From positions 1-64,000 of the forward strand of contig NZ_BMYM01000004.1 of NCBI RefSeq assembly GCF_014652275.1: a stretch of 64,000 nt of DNA. The letters run 5' to 3'. Below are positions 9,288 through 20,612 of the stretch, one piece after another. The stretch is from Parahalioglobus pacificus (GTDB taxonomy: Bacteria; Pseudomonadota; Gammaproteobacteria; Pseudomonadales; Halieaceae). Within the stretch, counting starts at the first letter, position 1. Each line of letters begins with the position of its first letter. The translations under genes and the position numbers were made by a program. Under the pieces are notes generated by a model. It saw only the letters and a list, made by a program, of their open reading frames with translations. It was not told the origin of the DNA and did no database searches.

Positions 9288-9332
9288 AGGGCTAAACAGT
9301 CATACGAGGAAGGAAGCGGAAAAGATAGGTGC

Positions 9333-11830
<2,498 letters not shown>

Positions 11831-11840
11831 AACCGGCGTC

Positions 11841-12032
11841 CTAATTCACCAGATAGAGTAGAAACAAGCCGAACAGCATACTGCCCAACCCAAAATTTCG
11901 AATGTGCCTGTCTTCCATTTGCGCGATGGTAGCAATGGCCTGACGCCACCGGCGGGGGCTGAGAAACGGCAGCACGCCTTCGATCACGAAAACCAGTGCG
12001 ACGGCCACGGGGAGGACATCCCAAAACGTCAT
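11841..12032 (-). CDS. DUF2065 (YjeT-like) small inner-membrane protein
   Basis: 63 residues from an ATG preceded by GAGAGGG. Two hydrophobic spans (FWDVLPVAVALVFVIEGVLP and LGSMLFGLFLLYL) flank a short basic loop with FLSPRRWRQAI. This size, layout and position between hflC and hisZ/purA match the DUF2065/YjeT family of gammaproteobacteria. The function is unknown. A longer frame begins at 12104, but the extra 24 residues are not part of the family and lack a ribosome binding site. It is followed by hisZ after 10 bases, so it is probably the first gene of the DUF2065-hisZ-purA transcript. Confidence 0.87.
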   Translation of the reverse strand: MTFWDVLPVAVALVFVIEGVLPFLSPRRWRQAIATIAQMEDRHIRNFGLGSMLFGLFLLYLVN

Positions 12033-12162
12033 AATTGCCCTCTCAAGGAAGCGCCACAAAAAACCGCGGGTCCACGCCCTCCTGCCGGAAGGAGCAAAGC
12101 CCACGGTTGACGGATTCTACCACAGGGCGCATGCCCTGCATGGGAATTATTTGGATGCAAAT

Positions 12163-12182
12163 CGGGGCGCCATAGCGCCCCG
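12163..12182 (-). terminator. Hairpin downstream of hflC
   Basis: A perfect 8-bp inverted repeat (CGGGGCGC / GCGCCCCG) with a four-base loop begins 7 bases past the hflC stop codon. On the minus strand it is followed by ATTTGCATCC, so the T tract is short. It probably ends or attenuates the hflX-hflK-hflC transcript before the DUF2065-hisZ-purA genes. A second, weaker 5-bp repeat lies just beyond it at about 12124-12137. Confidence 0.5.
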
Positions 12183-12189
12183 CTTGTGG

Positions 12190-13065
12190 CTAGCTGCCGC
12201 CTTTCGGATCCTTCAGATAGCGGAAGAACTCAGAGTCAGGCTGAATCAGCAATACATCCCCGGACCCCTGGAAGGCATCCTGATAGGCGCGCAAGCTGCG
12301 CGTAAAGGAGTAGAACTCGGGATCCTGATTGAACGAGTCAGCGTAAATGCGTGTCGCCTCTGCATCCCCATCACCACGTATCTGTTCAGCGTCTCGGTAG
12401 GCGTTGGCGGAGATGACAGTCACCTCGCGGTCTGCTGCCGCCTGAATACCCTCAGCCAGCTCGCGGCCCTGGGCGCGGTGCTCTCGCGCTTCCTTCTCAC
12501 GCTCTGCGTTCATACGACGATACACCGACTCCGACACATCGGGCGGCAGGTCGATTTGCTTTACGCGAACGTCTACAACCTCCACGCCCAGCTCGTCTCT
12601 CGCAACAACGTCCAGCTGGGCCGTAATGGCCTCCATCAGCTGGTCACGCTCACCGGACACAACCTCCTGAATAGTCCGCACCGCAACCTGGTTGCGAAGG
12701 CCGTCGTTGATGCGCTGCGATAACAGGCCCATGGCACGGCTCTCTTCACCGTTTGTCGCGGTATAGAACTTGGCCGTGTCGGCCACGCGAAACTTGGCGT
12801 AGGAGTCAACAATGAGTGCTTTCTTCTCCTGCGTGAAGAAACGCTCTGGCTGGGAGTCTACGGTCAGCACCCGGCCGTCGAACTTACGAACGTTGTTCAC
12901 AAAAGGCACTTTGAAATGGAGGCCCGGCGTGATGTCGGGATCCACAACCTCACCAAAACGCAAGAGTACGCCGCGCTCGGTTTCCTTGATCACATACAGC
13001 GAGTTGCTGAGTACAAACAGACCCAACACAGCCACCAGGATGATCGTTACATTACGTCCAGACAT
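12190..13065 (-). CDS. hflC: Protease modulator HflC
   Basis: 291 residues from the ATG at 13065, which gives the family N-terminus MSGRNVTIILVAVLG with one membrane span (residues ~5-25). The SPFH/prohibitin domain follows: ETERGVLLRFGEV, PGLHFKVPFVNNVRKFDGR and DSQPERFFTQEKK. The AEGIQAAADREVTVISANAYRD region and the QDPEFYSFTRSLRAYQDAF tail are typical HflC. HflC forms a large periplasmic vault with HflK around the membrane protease FtsH and restrains its action. hflC starts one base after the hflK stop. The longest frame (13131) would overlap hflK by 65 bases and is not needed. Confidence 0.95.
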   Translation of the reverse strand: MSGRNVTIILVAVLGLFVLSNSLYVIKETERGVLLRFGEVVDPDITPGLHFKVPFVNNVRKFDGRVLTVDSQPERFFTQEKKALIVDSYAKFRVADTAKFYTATNGEESRAMGLLSQRINDGLRNQVAVRTIQEVVSGERDQLMEAITAQLDVVARDELGVEVVDVRVKQIDLPPDVSESVYRRMNAEREKEAREHRAQGRELAEGIQAAADREVTVISANAYRDAEQIRGDGDAEATRIYADSFNQDPEFYSFTRSLRAYQDAFQGSGDVLLIQPDSEFFRYLKDPKGGS

Positions 13066-13066
13066 A

Positions 13067-14224
13067 TCAACGGCCTCCTCTGCGAGAGTTGCTTGCGGCA
13101 GCGTCGCGACGAATCTGCTCGGTAACCGCATCGGTCAGCTCGCGAATGTTGGAGCTGTCGACGCTCAGTCCACCGGCGCTACCGCGCGCCGCCGCGGCAC
13201 CACCTGCCAGCTTGTCCAACGGCAGGTACATCATGTTGTTACCACCCTCAACATCCACCATAACCTTGCTGGTGTTGCTGAACACGCCCTGCACGGCCTC
13301 GAGGTATAAACGCTCTCGGGTGACGTCTGGCGCCTTGCGGTACTCCGCAAGTAGCTTGTTGAAACGGTCGGCCTCACCCTCAGCATTAGCGATGACCTGT
13401 TCCTTATACGCGCTGGCCTCCTCAATCTGGCGCTGAGCCGCACCACGCGCCTCGGGCACGATGCCGTTGGCGTAGGCTTGGGCCTCGTTCTTGACCCGCT
13501 CTTCGTCTTCTCGCGCCTTGATCACATCGTCAAACGCAGCCTGTACCTGTGACGGCGGCTTGGACTCATCCACGTTCACTTTGCTGATGAGAATACCTGT
13601 CTGATACATGTTGATGTATTCCTGCAGGCGCTGCTGAACATCGACCGCTATCTGGGCACGACCTTCTGTAAGAACACGGTCCATGCTGCTGCCACCGACC
13701 ACATGGCGCAGTGCGCTCTGGGCGGCATGCTGCAGCGAGTTCTCGGGGTCGCGCACTTCCAGCACGAACAGCGTCGGGTCGTCGATCACGTATTGCACCG
13801 ACAGGCTGACCTCAACGATGTTCTCGTCTTGGGTCAGCATGATCTCGCGGAAGCTCGCGGCACGCACTTTGGTTGTGTTGACCTTGATGACCGTATCGAT
13901 CAGCGGTGGATTCCACTGCAGACCCGGGCGAACGGTCTCGTGATACTTGCCAAAACGCAGCACAACGGCACGTTCCTGCTCATCAACCTGATAGAAGCCC
14001 ATCGCGCCCCAAACCAGCAGGCCCACAATGACAATAACACCCAGCATGGCGGCAGAAACGCCGCCGCCAGTGCTCCCGGAGCCACCCGAGCGACCGCCAA
14101 ACAGCCCCCCCATGCGCTCCTGAAATTTCTTCAGTACTTCATCGAGATCGGGCGGTCCTTGATCACCGCCGCCCCATGGATCGCGTGGCTTGTTGTTGCC
14201 GCCACCCGGCTCGTTCCAAGACAT
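13067..14224 (-). CDS. hflK: Protease modulator HflK
   Basis: 385 residues. The N-terminus is Gly/Asn/Pro-rich (MSWNEPGGGNNKPRDPWGG) as in all HflK proteins, then EVLKKFQERMGGLFGG, a single membrane span (VSAAMLGVIVIVGLLVWGAMG, residues about 55-75) and the SPFH domain beginning YQVDEQERAVVLRFGK. The helical EAQAYANGIVPEARGAAQRQ and YKEQVIANAEGEADRF segments form the coiled wall of the HflKC vault. The last ~40 residues are low-complexity and basic. It is read after hflX (65-base gap) and before hflC. It regulates FtsH proteolysis in the inner membrane. Confidence 0.96.
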   Translation of the reverse strand: MSWNEPGGGNNKPRDPWGGGDQGPPDLDEVLKKFQERMGGLFGGRSGGSGSTGGGVSAAMLGVIVIVGLLVWGAMGFYQVDEQERAVVLRFGKYHETVRPGLQWNPPLIDTVIKVNTTKVRAASFREIMLTQDENIVEVSLSVQYVIDDPTLFVLEVRDPENSLQHAAQSALRHVVGGSSMDRVLTEGRAQIAVDVQQRLQEYINMYQTGILISKVNVDESKPPSQVQAAFDDVIKAREDEERVKNEAQAYANGIVPEARGAAQRQIEEASAYKEQVIANAEGEADRFNKLLAEYRKAPDVTRERLYLEAVQGVFSNTSKVMVDVEGGNNMMYLPLDKLAGGAAAARGSAGGLSVDSSNIRELTDAVTEQIRRDAAASNSRRGGR

Positions 14225-14289
14225 ACCTAACTCCTGGTAAATAGTCGCGAAATTCTAACAGGTTATACGAATGAAGGGGTTGCTTAGGC

Positions 14290-15561
14290 CTAAACCGAAG
14301 CACGATGCTCGCTGGACATAAGTCGGTCCCAGTCGGCCCTGGGTAATCGCACACTGATATGCGCCAGTCCATCCTCAGAGTGCCTCTCCTGTTCCACGGC
14401 ACCCAGCTGATACAACGCAGCGCGAAGCTTACCCTGGGATGGTGAGAGCGTGAGCTCTTCGCTCACCATATCGGTGCCAACCAATTCGGCCACCGCATCC
14501 AATAACAGCGCCTGACCCTCACCAGTCACTGCACTCAGCCACACGCGCTCAGGTTTGCCGTCGGGGCTTCTGTCGATACGCGGTGCCTGCTCCAACAAGT
14601 CGATCTTGTTGTACACCTTCAATTGCGGAATCTTGTCTGCGCCGATCTCGGCCAGCACTTCCTGGACCTGAAACACGGCCTCGTCACGCTCCTCGCTGGC
14701 TGCATCAATAACGTGCAGTAGCAAGTCGGCATTGAGGGTTTCTTCCAAGGTTGCCTTGAACGCCTCAACGAGTTTGTGGGGCAAATGAGAGATGAAACCC
14801 ACGGTGTCTGCCAGGATTATTGGCCCTGCGTGCTCAAGCTCCAGGCGGCGAAGCGTCGGATCCAGCGTGGCGAACAGTTGGTCGGCGGCGTAAACGTCTG
14901 ACTCGGTAAGGCGATTAAACAATGTGGACTTGCCGGCATTGGTGTAGCCCACCAGCGACACTGTGGGGATTTCTGCACGGCGTCGGGAACGCCGACCCTG
15001 ATCGCGCTGGCGACGCACTTTCTCCAGTCGCGCCGTAATCGACTTGATGCGGGCGCGTAGCAAGCGACGGTCAGTCTCAAGCTGGGTTTCACCCGGGCCC
15101 CTCAGCCCGATACCACCCTTCTGGCGCTCCAAGTGTGTCCAGCCACGTACCAATCGCGTGCTCATGTGCTGGAGCTGCGCCAGCTCCACCTGCAACTTAC
15201 CCTCATGGGTTCGGGCGCGCTGTGCGAAGATATCGAGGATCAACCCGGTGCGATCCAGCACACGACACTTCAACTCTTGCTCTAGATTCCGCTCCTGACT
15301 GGGACTGAGCGCGTGATTGAACATCACGACTTCCGCCTCCCGTGTACGCACTTCATGCGCAATCTCTTCCAACTTGCCGGCACCCACAAAGGTTCGCGGG
15401 TGGGGTGTTTCACGCTGCCCCATGACATAGGCCACGGGGTCGCCACCGGCCGACAACACGAGCTCCTCGAATTCCCTGGGGTCTTCGCGCTCACTCTCGC
15501 TGTAGAGATTCAGATGGACAAGTACTGCCCGCTCTCCCGAGTCGGGACGATCAAAAAACAA
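14290..15561 (-). CDS. hflX: Ribosome-rescue GTPase HflX
   Basis: 423 residues from a TTG start that gives MFFDRPDSGERAVLVHLNL, matching the N-terminus of Pseudomonas and Escherichia HflX (MFFER.../MFDRY...). GAGG lies five bases upstream of this TTG. The open frame runs upstream to 15606, but those 15 residues are not family-like. The HflX domain (TPHPRTFVGAGKLEEIA, GGIGLRGPGETQLETDRRLL) precedes the Era-like GTPase: VGYTNAGKSTLFNRL (G1), DTVGFISHLP (G3) and NKIDLL (G4). HflX binds the 50S subunit and splits stalled ribosomes, for example after heat shock. It lies between hfq and hflK in the standard order. Confidence 0.95.
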   Translation of the reverse strand: MFFDRPDSGERAVLVHLNLYSESEREDPREFEELVLSAGGDPVAYVMGQRETPHPRTFVGAGKLEEIAHEVRTREAEVVMFNHALSPSQERNLEQELKCRVLDRTGLILDIFAQRARTHEGKLQVELAQLQHMSTRLVRGWTHLERQKGGIGLRGPGETQLETDRRLLRARIKSITARLEKVRRQRDQGRRSRRRAEIPTVSLVGYTNAGKSTLFNRLTESDVYAADQLFATLDPTLRRLELEHAGPIILADTVGFISHLPHKLVEAFKATLEETLNADLLLHVIDAASEERDEAVFQVQEVLAEIGADKIPQLKVYNKIDLLEQAPRIDRSPDGKPERVWLSAVTGEGQALLLDAVAELVGTDMVSEELTLSPSQGKLRAALYQLGAVEQERHSEDGLAHISVRLPRADWDRLMSSEHRASV

Positions 15562-15617
15562 GGCTACCTCGGTCGAACAGGCATTGTGGCGGCCAAGGGC
15601 CGCCACAAGTATTCAGA

Positions 15618-15866
15618 TCAGCTACCGGATTCATCTTCCGGCGGATTTTGCATGGGCATGCGGACCACACGGGATGGGACCACCGTGGAAATCGCATGCT
15701 TGTAGACCATCTGGCTCACGGTGTTCTTCAATAGCACGACGAATTGATCAAAAGACTCGATCTGCCCCTGCAGTTTGATGCCATTGACCAGATAGATGGA
15801 AACGGGAACCCGTTCCTTACGCAGTATATTCAGGTAAGGGTCTTGTAGCGTGTGCCCCTTTGACAT
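15618..15866 (-). CDS. hfq: RNA chaperone Hfq
   Basis: 82 residues. The Sm1 motif [20 protein letters not shown] and Sm2 motif ([20 protein letters not shown], with the YKHA core) are complete, including the N-terminal Q of [15 protein letters not shown] and the conserved K/H residues that bind uridine on the proximal face. The C-terminal tail is short ([14 protein letters not shown]), like the Pseudomonas form and unlike the long E. coli tail. The hexamer pairs small RNAs with mRNAs. It is preceded by a ribosome binding site (TAGGAGCTAATT) and a stem-loop with a U tract in the leader (see the separate entry). Confidence 0.97.
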   Translation of the reverse strand: MSKGHTLQDPYLNILRKERVPVSIYLVNGIKLQGQIESFDQFVVLLKNTVSQMVYKHAISTVVPSRVVRMPMQNPPEDESGS

Positions 15867-15881
15867 AATTAGCTCCTATCA

Positions 15882-15904
15882 GGCTCAAATCGAGCCAAAA
15901 AAAA
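15882..15904 (-). promoter_or_regulatory. Candidate Hfq-binding leader element upstream of hfq
   Basis: On the minus strand an eight-T run (15897-15904) is directly followed by a GGCTC-GATTT-GAGCC stem-loop and then, after five bases, by the Shine-Dalgarno sequence of hfq. A U-rich single strand next to a hairpin near the ribosome binding site is the kind of site Hfq binds. E. coli Hfq represses its own translation through its leader; that the same happens here is inference. It is not an intrinsic terminator for hfq, since the T run precedes the hairpin. Confidence 0.4.
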
Positions 15905-15970
15905 TAAAACTGGCCTCTTACAACGGGCCCTCGGTACGACTGCTATCCAGTATAGGACAGTTTCAGGGAC

Positions 15971-16945
15971 CTAAGTGGGGTTGATACCCAAATACTTCAA
16001 GAGCGGATTCACTGGGTCGCCAAATTTCTCTTCACTGTCAGACAACGTGGTGTACACAACGTTCCCTCGCTCATCGGTGTGAATCCACTGAAGATCGGGC
16101 CACTGCCTGAGCCACGTGAGTTGTCGTTTAGCGAGTTGCCGGGTTGCGGCGATGCCCTTATCAATAGCCTCGTCCAGTGTGCATCGCCCTGCCAGATGTT
16201 CCCATAACTGCCGGTAACCCACCGCGCGAAGGGCCGGGGCCGAATCACCAATATCATCGCGGGCATACAGGGCAGCCACCTCCTCCAAAAAACCCTGACG
16301 CATCATGATCTCGAAACGGGCTCGAATCCTGTCATGCAGCACTGATCGTTCTGTGGGCGCAATGGCCAGTTGGAGTGTGCGATACCGATCCAACAGGGGA
16401 GCGACCGCGGGCTGGCTCTGCCATTGACTAATAGGGACACCGCTGGCGCGATACACTTCCAGCGCGCGAGAAATTCGCTGGGAGTGATTCGGGTGGATCT
16501 GCGCAGCTGCCACCGGGTCAACCGCAGCCAATTGCTGATGCAGCGCAGGCCAGCCAATGGCCTGGGCCTCCTCTTCCAGAGCACGCCGTATATCCTGATC
16601 CGCCTCCGGCATGGGCGACAAACCCTGCAGCAGCGCCCTGAAGTACAGCATGGTGCCGCCCACTAGCACCGGCAAGCGTCCGCGGCCAACACTCTCTTCA
16701 ATGAGCTTCAGGGCATCGGCGGCAAACTCCGCTGCTGAGTAGACCTGCGCAGGATCGCGAATATCTACGAGTGCGTGGGGCAGGTCAGGACGAGCCGCGC
16801 CGATGTCCAAACCGGTATAAACCAGTGCGGAATCCACGCTGATCAAATCGCACTCAAGATGTCGAGAAAGGGATTCGGCGAGGGCCGTTTTACCCGAGGC
16901 CGTGGGCCCCATAATGCACACGACATCAACGGGAAGCGTGGCCAT
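15971..16945 (-). CDS. miaA: tRNA dimethylallyltransferase
   Basis: 324 residues. The P-loop IMGPTASGKTALAESL (residues ~11-26), DLISVDSALVYTGLDIGAA, PHALVDIRDPAQVYSAAEF, PVLVGGTMLYFRALLQGL and the C-terminal YARDDIGDSAPALRAVGYRQ-type segment with RQLAKRQLTWLR are all MiaA signatures. The enzyme adds an isopentenyl group from DMAPP to A37 of tRNAs reading UNN codons. It abuts mutL: the mutL stop codon is immediately followed by this start. The gap to hfq is about 100 bases and includes the hfq leader and probably its promoter. Confidence 0.96.
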   Translation of the reverse strand: MATLPVDVVCIMGPTASGKTALAESLSRHLECDLISVDSALVYTGLDIGAARPDLPHALVDIRDPAQVYSAAEFAADALKLIEESVGRGRLPVLVGGTMLYFRALLQGLSPMPEADQDIRRALEEEAQAIGWPALHQQLAAVDPVAAAQIHPNHSQRISRALEVYRASGVPISQWQSQPAVAPLLDRYRTLQLAIAPTERSVLHDRIRARFEIMMRQGFLEEVAALYARDDIGDSAPALRAVGYRQLWEHLAGRCTLDEAIDKGIAATRQLAKRQLTWLRQWPDLQWIHTDERGNVVYTTLSDSEEKFGDPVNPLLKYLGINPT

Positions 16946-18784
16946 CTAGCGCCCCCGAAGAAAGAGCTTATCGAGCTCGTCCAGACCCAGTTGAGTCCAG
17001 GTTGGTCGCCCATGGTTGCACTGCCCGGAGCGCTCAGTGGCTTCCATGTCGCGCAGTAAGGCGTTCATCTCAGGAATCGTGAGACGGCGATTGGCTCTCA
17101 CGGAGCCATGGCAGGCCATGGTTGAGAGGATCTCATCCATGTGCGCATCAATGCGATCCGAGCTGCCGTATTCAGCAAGGTCCGCCAATACGTCCCGCAG
17201 TAACTGCTCCACATTGGAATCGCGCAGCGCGACGGGCACTTCTCGGATGAGCAAAGACTCCTCGCCGGCAACATCGACCGCAAGGCCAATCGCCGAGAAC
17301 AGCGACTGATGCTCACTGGCAAGGGCGACCTCGCGTGCGCTCACCGCCACGGCCTGAGGGACTAACAACGGTTGACTACGAATACCTTCCTGAGCTCTAG
17401 CCTCCTTGAGCCGCTCGTAAGTAATGCGCTCATGGGCTGCATGCATATCCACCAACACCAGCCCGTGAATGTTTTCTGCCAGAATATAGATGCCCTTCAG
17501 TTGCGCCAACGCATAACCCAGCGGCGGTGCCGACTCAGGTGATTCGGACTCGGGCATCGTGGGTGCCGGTGACGACGGATGAACTCCGGCGTAGCTGCGC
17601 ATCTGTGCCTGCCCCAGGCTGCCAGCGGCCACGCCCGTAGGGCGCATCGAGTAGGCCGGCTCAGCCTCCTGTGTACCCCAGGCCAGGCCACCCTGGCTGC
17701 GAATTTCCCCGGTGGTCAGGTCAACGGCACCGCCCTCCGGTAACGCTGCAGCTCCAGGGGACTCCACCTGATCAGCCGGACGCACATCCGCCAGGGCGCG
17801 GTGCAAGCTGCTAAAAATGAAGTTGTGCACATCACGGCCGTCCCGGAAACGCACCTCATGCTTGGTGGGATGGACGTTCACATCCACTTTGGCCGGGTCT
17901 AGCGACAAGTACAGGACAAACGCCGGATGACGTCCGTGATAGAGCACATCTCGGTAGGCCTGCTTCACCGCATGCGCTATCAGCTTGTCCCGGATAACCC
18001 GCCCGTTAACAAAAAAGTATTGAAGGTCCGCCTGGCTGCGGGAGAACGTGGGAAGACCTACCCAGCCCTGCAGTTTGAACTCGGGCAGTTCGCGCTCTAT
18101 GTAAATCGCCTGTTCCATAAAGGCTGGGCCACAGAGCGACGCCACCCGCCGCTTCTGCTCAGGCTCGTCCAGTGCAGGCCTTAGCTGGTGAATCACACGA
18201 CCGTTATGCCGCAGGCTAAAAGCCACATCAAAACGCGCCAGCGCCAAGCGCTTAACCACCTCTTCCAAGTGGGAAAACTCGGTTTTTTCCGTGCGCAGGA
18301 ACTTGCGGCGGGCCGGCGTATTGAAGAACAGGTCGCGCACTTCTACCGTTGTGCCCCTGGGGTGGGCCGCCGGGCGCACCTGGACTTCCATGTCGCGTCC
18401 CTCAGACTCTGCCTGCTGCCCTTCGCTGCTGTCATCAGCGGTGTTGGATATGAGGCTGAGCCTTGATACCGAGCCGATACTGGCCAGAGCCTCGCCGCGG
18501 AATCCCAGGCTGCTCACGGCCTCGAGGTCTTCAAGGGACGTAATTTTGCTGGTTGCATGGCGCGCCAAGGCCAAGGGTAAATCCTCAGCGGCAATACCCT
18601 GGCCATTATCGCGAATGCGTATCAGCTTGGTGCCGCCACTTTCCACATCAATATCGATACGTGTACTACCGGCATCCAGACAGTTTTCCAACAGTTCTTT
18701 GACCACGGACGCGGGGCGTTCAACCACCTCGCCGGCGGCGATCTGGTTGGCCAATCTGGTACTGAGCCGCTGTATGCGGGGCAT
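16946..18784 (-). CDS. mutL: DNA mismatch repair protein MutL (endonuclease-type C-terminus)
   Basis: 612 residues. The GHKL ATPase is at the N-terminus: [30 protein letters not shown] and [16 protein letters not shown] Pro/Ser-rich linker (about residues 340-425) leads to the dimerisation domain. There, [12 protein letters not shown] (residues 446-457) matches the metal-binding nicking motif DQHA-x2-E-x4-E except for Met in place of Gln, and [11 protein letters not shown] and QCNHGRPTW near the end are the companion motifs. So this MutL is probably a nicking endonuclease, as in Pseudomonas, unlike E. coli MutL. It couples MutS recognition to strand removal. It follows amiC by 9 bases. Confidence 0.96.
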   Translation of the reverse strand: MPRIQRLSTRLANQIAAGEVVERPASVVKELLENCLDAGSTRIDIDVESGGTKLIRIRDNGQGIAAEDLPLALARHATSKITSLEDLEAVSSLGFRGEALASIGSVSRLSLISNTADDSSEGQQAESEGRDMEVQVRPAAHPRGTTVEVRDLFFNTPARRKFLRTEKTEFSHLEEVVKRLALARFDVAFSLRHNGRVIHQLRPALDEPEQKRRVASLCGPAFMEQAIYIERELPEFKLQGWVGLPTFSRSQADLQYFFVNGRVIRDKLIAHAVKQAYRDVLYHGRHPAFVLYLSLDPAKVDVNVHPTKHEVRFRDGRDVHNFIFSSLHRALADVRPADQVESPGAAALPEGGAVDLTTGEIRSQGGLAWGTQEAEPAYSMRPTGVAAGSLGQAQMRSYAGVHPSSPAPTMPESESPESAPPLGYALAQLKGIYILAENIHGLVLVDMHAAHERITYERLKEARAQEGIRSQPLLVPQAVAVSAREVALASEHQSLFSAIGLAVDVAGEESLLIREVPVALRDSNVEQLLRDVLADLAEYGSSDRIDAHMDEILSTMACHGSVRANRRLTIPEMNALLRDMEATERSGQCNHGRPTWTQLGLDELDKLFLRGR

Positions 18785-18793
18785 GAAGACCTG

Positions 18794-20101
18794 CTAAGTT
18801 GTCGGGATTTTGAGGCTCTTACCGGCCTGAATGGAGTTGCTGCGGAGGCCGTTGTGGGTCTTGAGCGCGTCTACAGACACGTTAAAGCGCTGAGCGATAC
18901 CGGACAGTGTATCACCGCGGGCAATCACGTACTGCTCACCCTCCTGCTGCCGTCGCCAGGCCAGCAAGGTACCCGGCGTTGGGTTAGCGCTCCACCAGTC
19001 GCGAATACCGTAAAAAATCTGTTTCGCCATACGCCGCTGATAGCTGCGTGTGCCTAGCTTTTTCGCTTCCCCAGGGTTGGAGATAAAGCCAGTCTCCACA
19101 AGGATAGACGGGACATCAGGGGATTTAAGGACGGCAAAGCCGGCCTGCTCTACCTGCTTCTTATGCAGGTGGGCAATATCATCCATTCGCCGTAACACCG
19201 AGGAGCCGATTTTCAAACTGCTATCCAGAGTGTTGGTCATGGACAGATCAGCCAAGACGCCGGCGAGCACATCGTCTTTGTCAGAAAGGCTGGTGCCGCC
19301 CACCAAGTCCGAGGCGTTCTCACGCTGTGCCAGGTGACGGGCCGCCGTACTGGTGGCGCCGCGTAGCGACAAGGCATACACAGATGCGCCGTGGGCCTGC
19401 TTGCGATCAAAGGCATCCGCGTGGATGGAGACAAACATATCGGCCTGGCGTTTTCGGGCCAGATCACGTCGCCCCTTCAAGCTGATGTAATAGTCGCCAC
19501 TGCGAATCAGTGTGGGCTTGAAACCGGGTTCCTTCGCAAACAGCGCATGCAACTCCTTGGCAATGGCCAGAACGACATCTTTCTCCCGCAGCCGCTTGGG
19601 CCCAAGAGCGCCAGGATCTTCACCGCCATGACCGGCGTCGATCGCAATCACGAGATCGCGCTTACCATTGGTGGTCGGCCTCGACACTTTCTTCGGTTGC
19701 GTGCGCTCACTTTTTTTGTCGTACAGATCCAGCACTAACCGATCATCCGCCTGTTCATTGGCTTTGAGGGCAAAGCTGCGCGGATTAACCGTGGTGCTCA
19801 TGTCGAGGACGACACGCAGATCGTCGCCGTCGCGCACACCGGAGCGAATATTTTTAATTGGGGTATTGCCAAGCTCCAGGTCATTCAGCGGGGTTTTTAA
19901 TGCGGTATCGCTGACATCCAGAACGATGCGTGACGGGTTTTCCAGCACGATGAGCTTGTGTGAGGTCGGCGCTGTGAGGTCAAACACAATACGAGTATGG
20001 TCAGGTGCTCGCCATAGACGCACATCGCGCACCTCCACCGCACTGGCTGCACTTGCCAATACCAGCGCGATAACCGGCAAGATCCGGATACCCTGTTTCA
20101 T
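18794..20101 (-). CDS. amiC: N-acetylmuramoyl-L-alanine amidase with AMIN and LysM domains
   Basis: 435 residues. A signal peptide (residues 1-21, cleavage near ASA) is followed by an AMIN domain (about 23-125) that targets septal peptidoglycan, and an Amidase_3 zinc hydrolase (about 150-375) with zinc ligands in AIDAGHGGEDPGA and MFVSIHADAF and the catalytic Glu in ILVETGFIS. A LysM domain (about 388-435, YVIARGDTLSGIAQRFN) ends the protein. It cleaves the stem peptide from MurNAc during daughter-cell separation in the periplasm. LysM at the C-terminus is the AmiB/AmiC form of pseudomonads and relatives; which of the E. coli names applies best is uncertain. Confidence 0.92.
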   Translation of the reverse strand: MKQGIRILPVIALVLASAASAVEVRDVRLWRAPDHTRIVFDLTAPTSHKLIVLENPSRIVLDVSDTALKTPLNDLELGNTPIKNIRSGVRDGDDLRVVLDMSTTVNPRSFALKANEQADDRLVLDLYDKKSERTQPKKVSRPTTNGKRDLVIAIDAGHGGEDPGALGPKRLREKDVVLAIAKELHALFAKEPGFKPTLIRSGDYYISLKGRRDLARKRQADMFVSIHADAFDRKQAHGASVYALSLRGATSTAARHLAQRENASDLVGGTSLSDKDDVLAGVLADLSMTNTLDSSLKIGSSVLRRMDDIAHLHKKQVEQAGFAVLKSPDVPSILVETGFISNPGEAKKLGTRSYQRRMAKQIFYGIRDWWSANPTPGTLLAWRRQQEGEQYVIARGDTLSGIAQRFNVSVDALKTHNGLRSNSIQAGKSLKIPTT

Positions 20102-20150
20102 CTCACTCCCGCCCTGCGTCGATAACGCGAACGATGGTTTTTGGTGGCAA

Positions 20151-20612
20151 CTACCAGGCCATCCCCATGGCCTTCTCCCGCACCGCGCCCCCTGCGTCAG
20201 TTTGGGCCTGCAACACGATGCTGCGCCCGTCGCCTTCTCGGCTTATGGTAATCACTAAATCCGCCGGGGGCAAAACCCCATCACCCCGCTGAGGCCACTC
20301 AACGAGCAGCAAATTTTGACCATCGAGGTAATCGCGGATACCCATAAATTCCAGTTCTTCAGGATCACCCAGGCGATACAAGTCGAAATGGTAAACGGGA
20401 GGACGCGTGTGTTCGTAGGGCTCCACCAGCGTATAAGTAGGGCTTTTCACGGCGCCGTCGTGCCCAAGACCGGTCACGATGCCTCGACTCAACGTGGTTT
20501 TACCCATGCCCAGATCGCCCACCAGATGCACAACCAGCCCCGCATGCAGCAGGCCTGCCAACTGCCTGCCAGTTGTAACCATGGCATCCTCACCATTGGC
20601 GACAATGCGCAT
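20151..20612 (-). CDS. tsaE: tRNA t6A biosynthesis ATPase TsaE
   Basis: 153 residues from the ATG at 20612, which overlaps the nnr stop codon by one base (TGATG), so translation is coupled. The P-loop is HLVGDLGMGKTTLSRGIV; SPTYTLVEPYE, VYHFDLYRLGDPEELEFMGI and LLLVEWPQRG are the family signature blocks. TsaE works with TsaB, TsaC and TsaD to add threonylcarbamoyl to A37 of ANN-decoding tRNAs. The frame continues upstream to 20711 inside nnr, but only the shorter form fits the family. amiC follows after about 50 bases. Confidence 0.95.
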   Translation of the reverse strand: MRIVANGEDAMVTTGRQLAGLLHAGLVVHLVGDLGMGKTTLSRGIVTGLGHDGAVKSPTYTLVEPYEHTRPPVYHFDLYRLGDPEELEFMGIRDYLDGQNLLLVEWPQRGDGVLPPADLVITISREGDGRSIVLQAQTDAGGAVREKAMGMAW

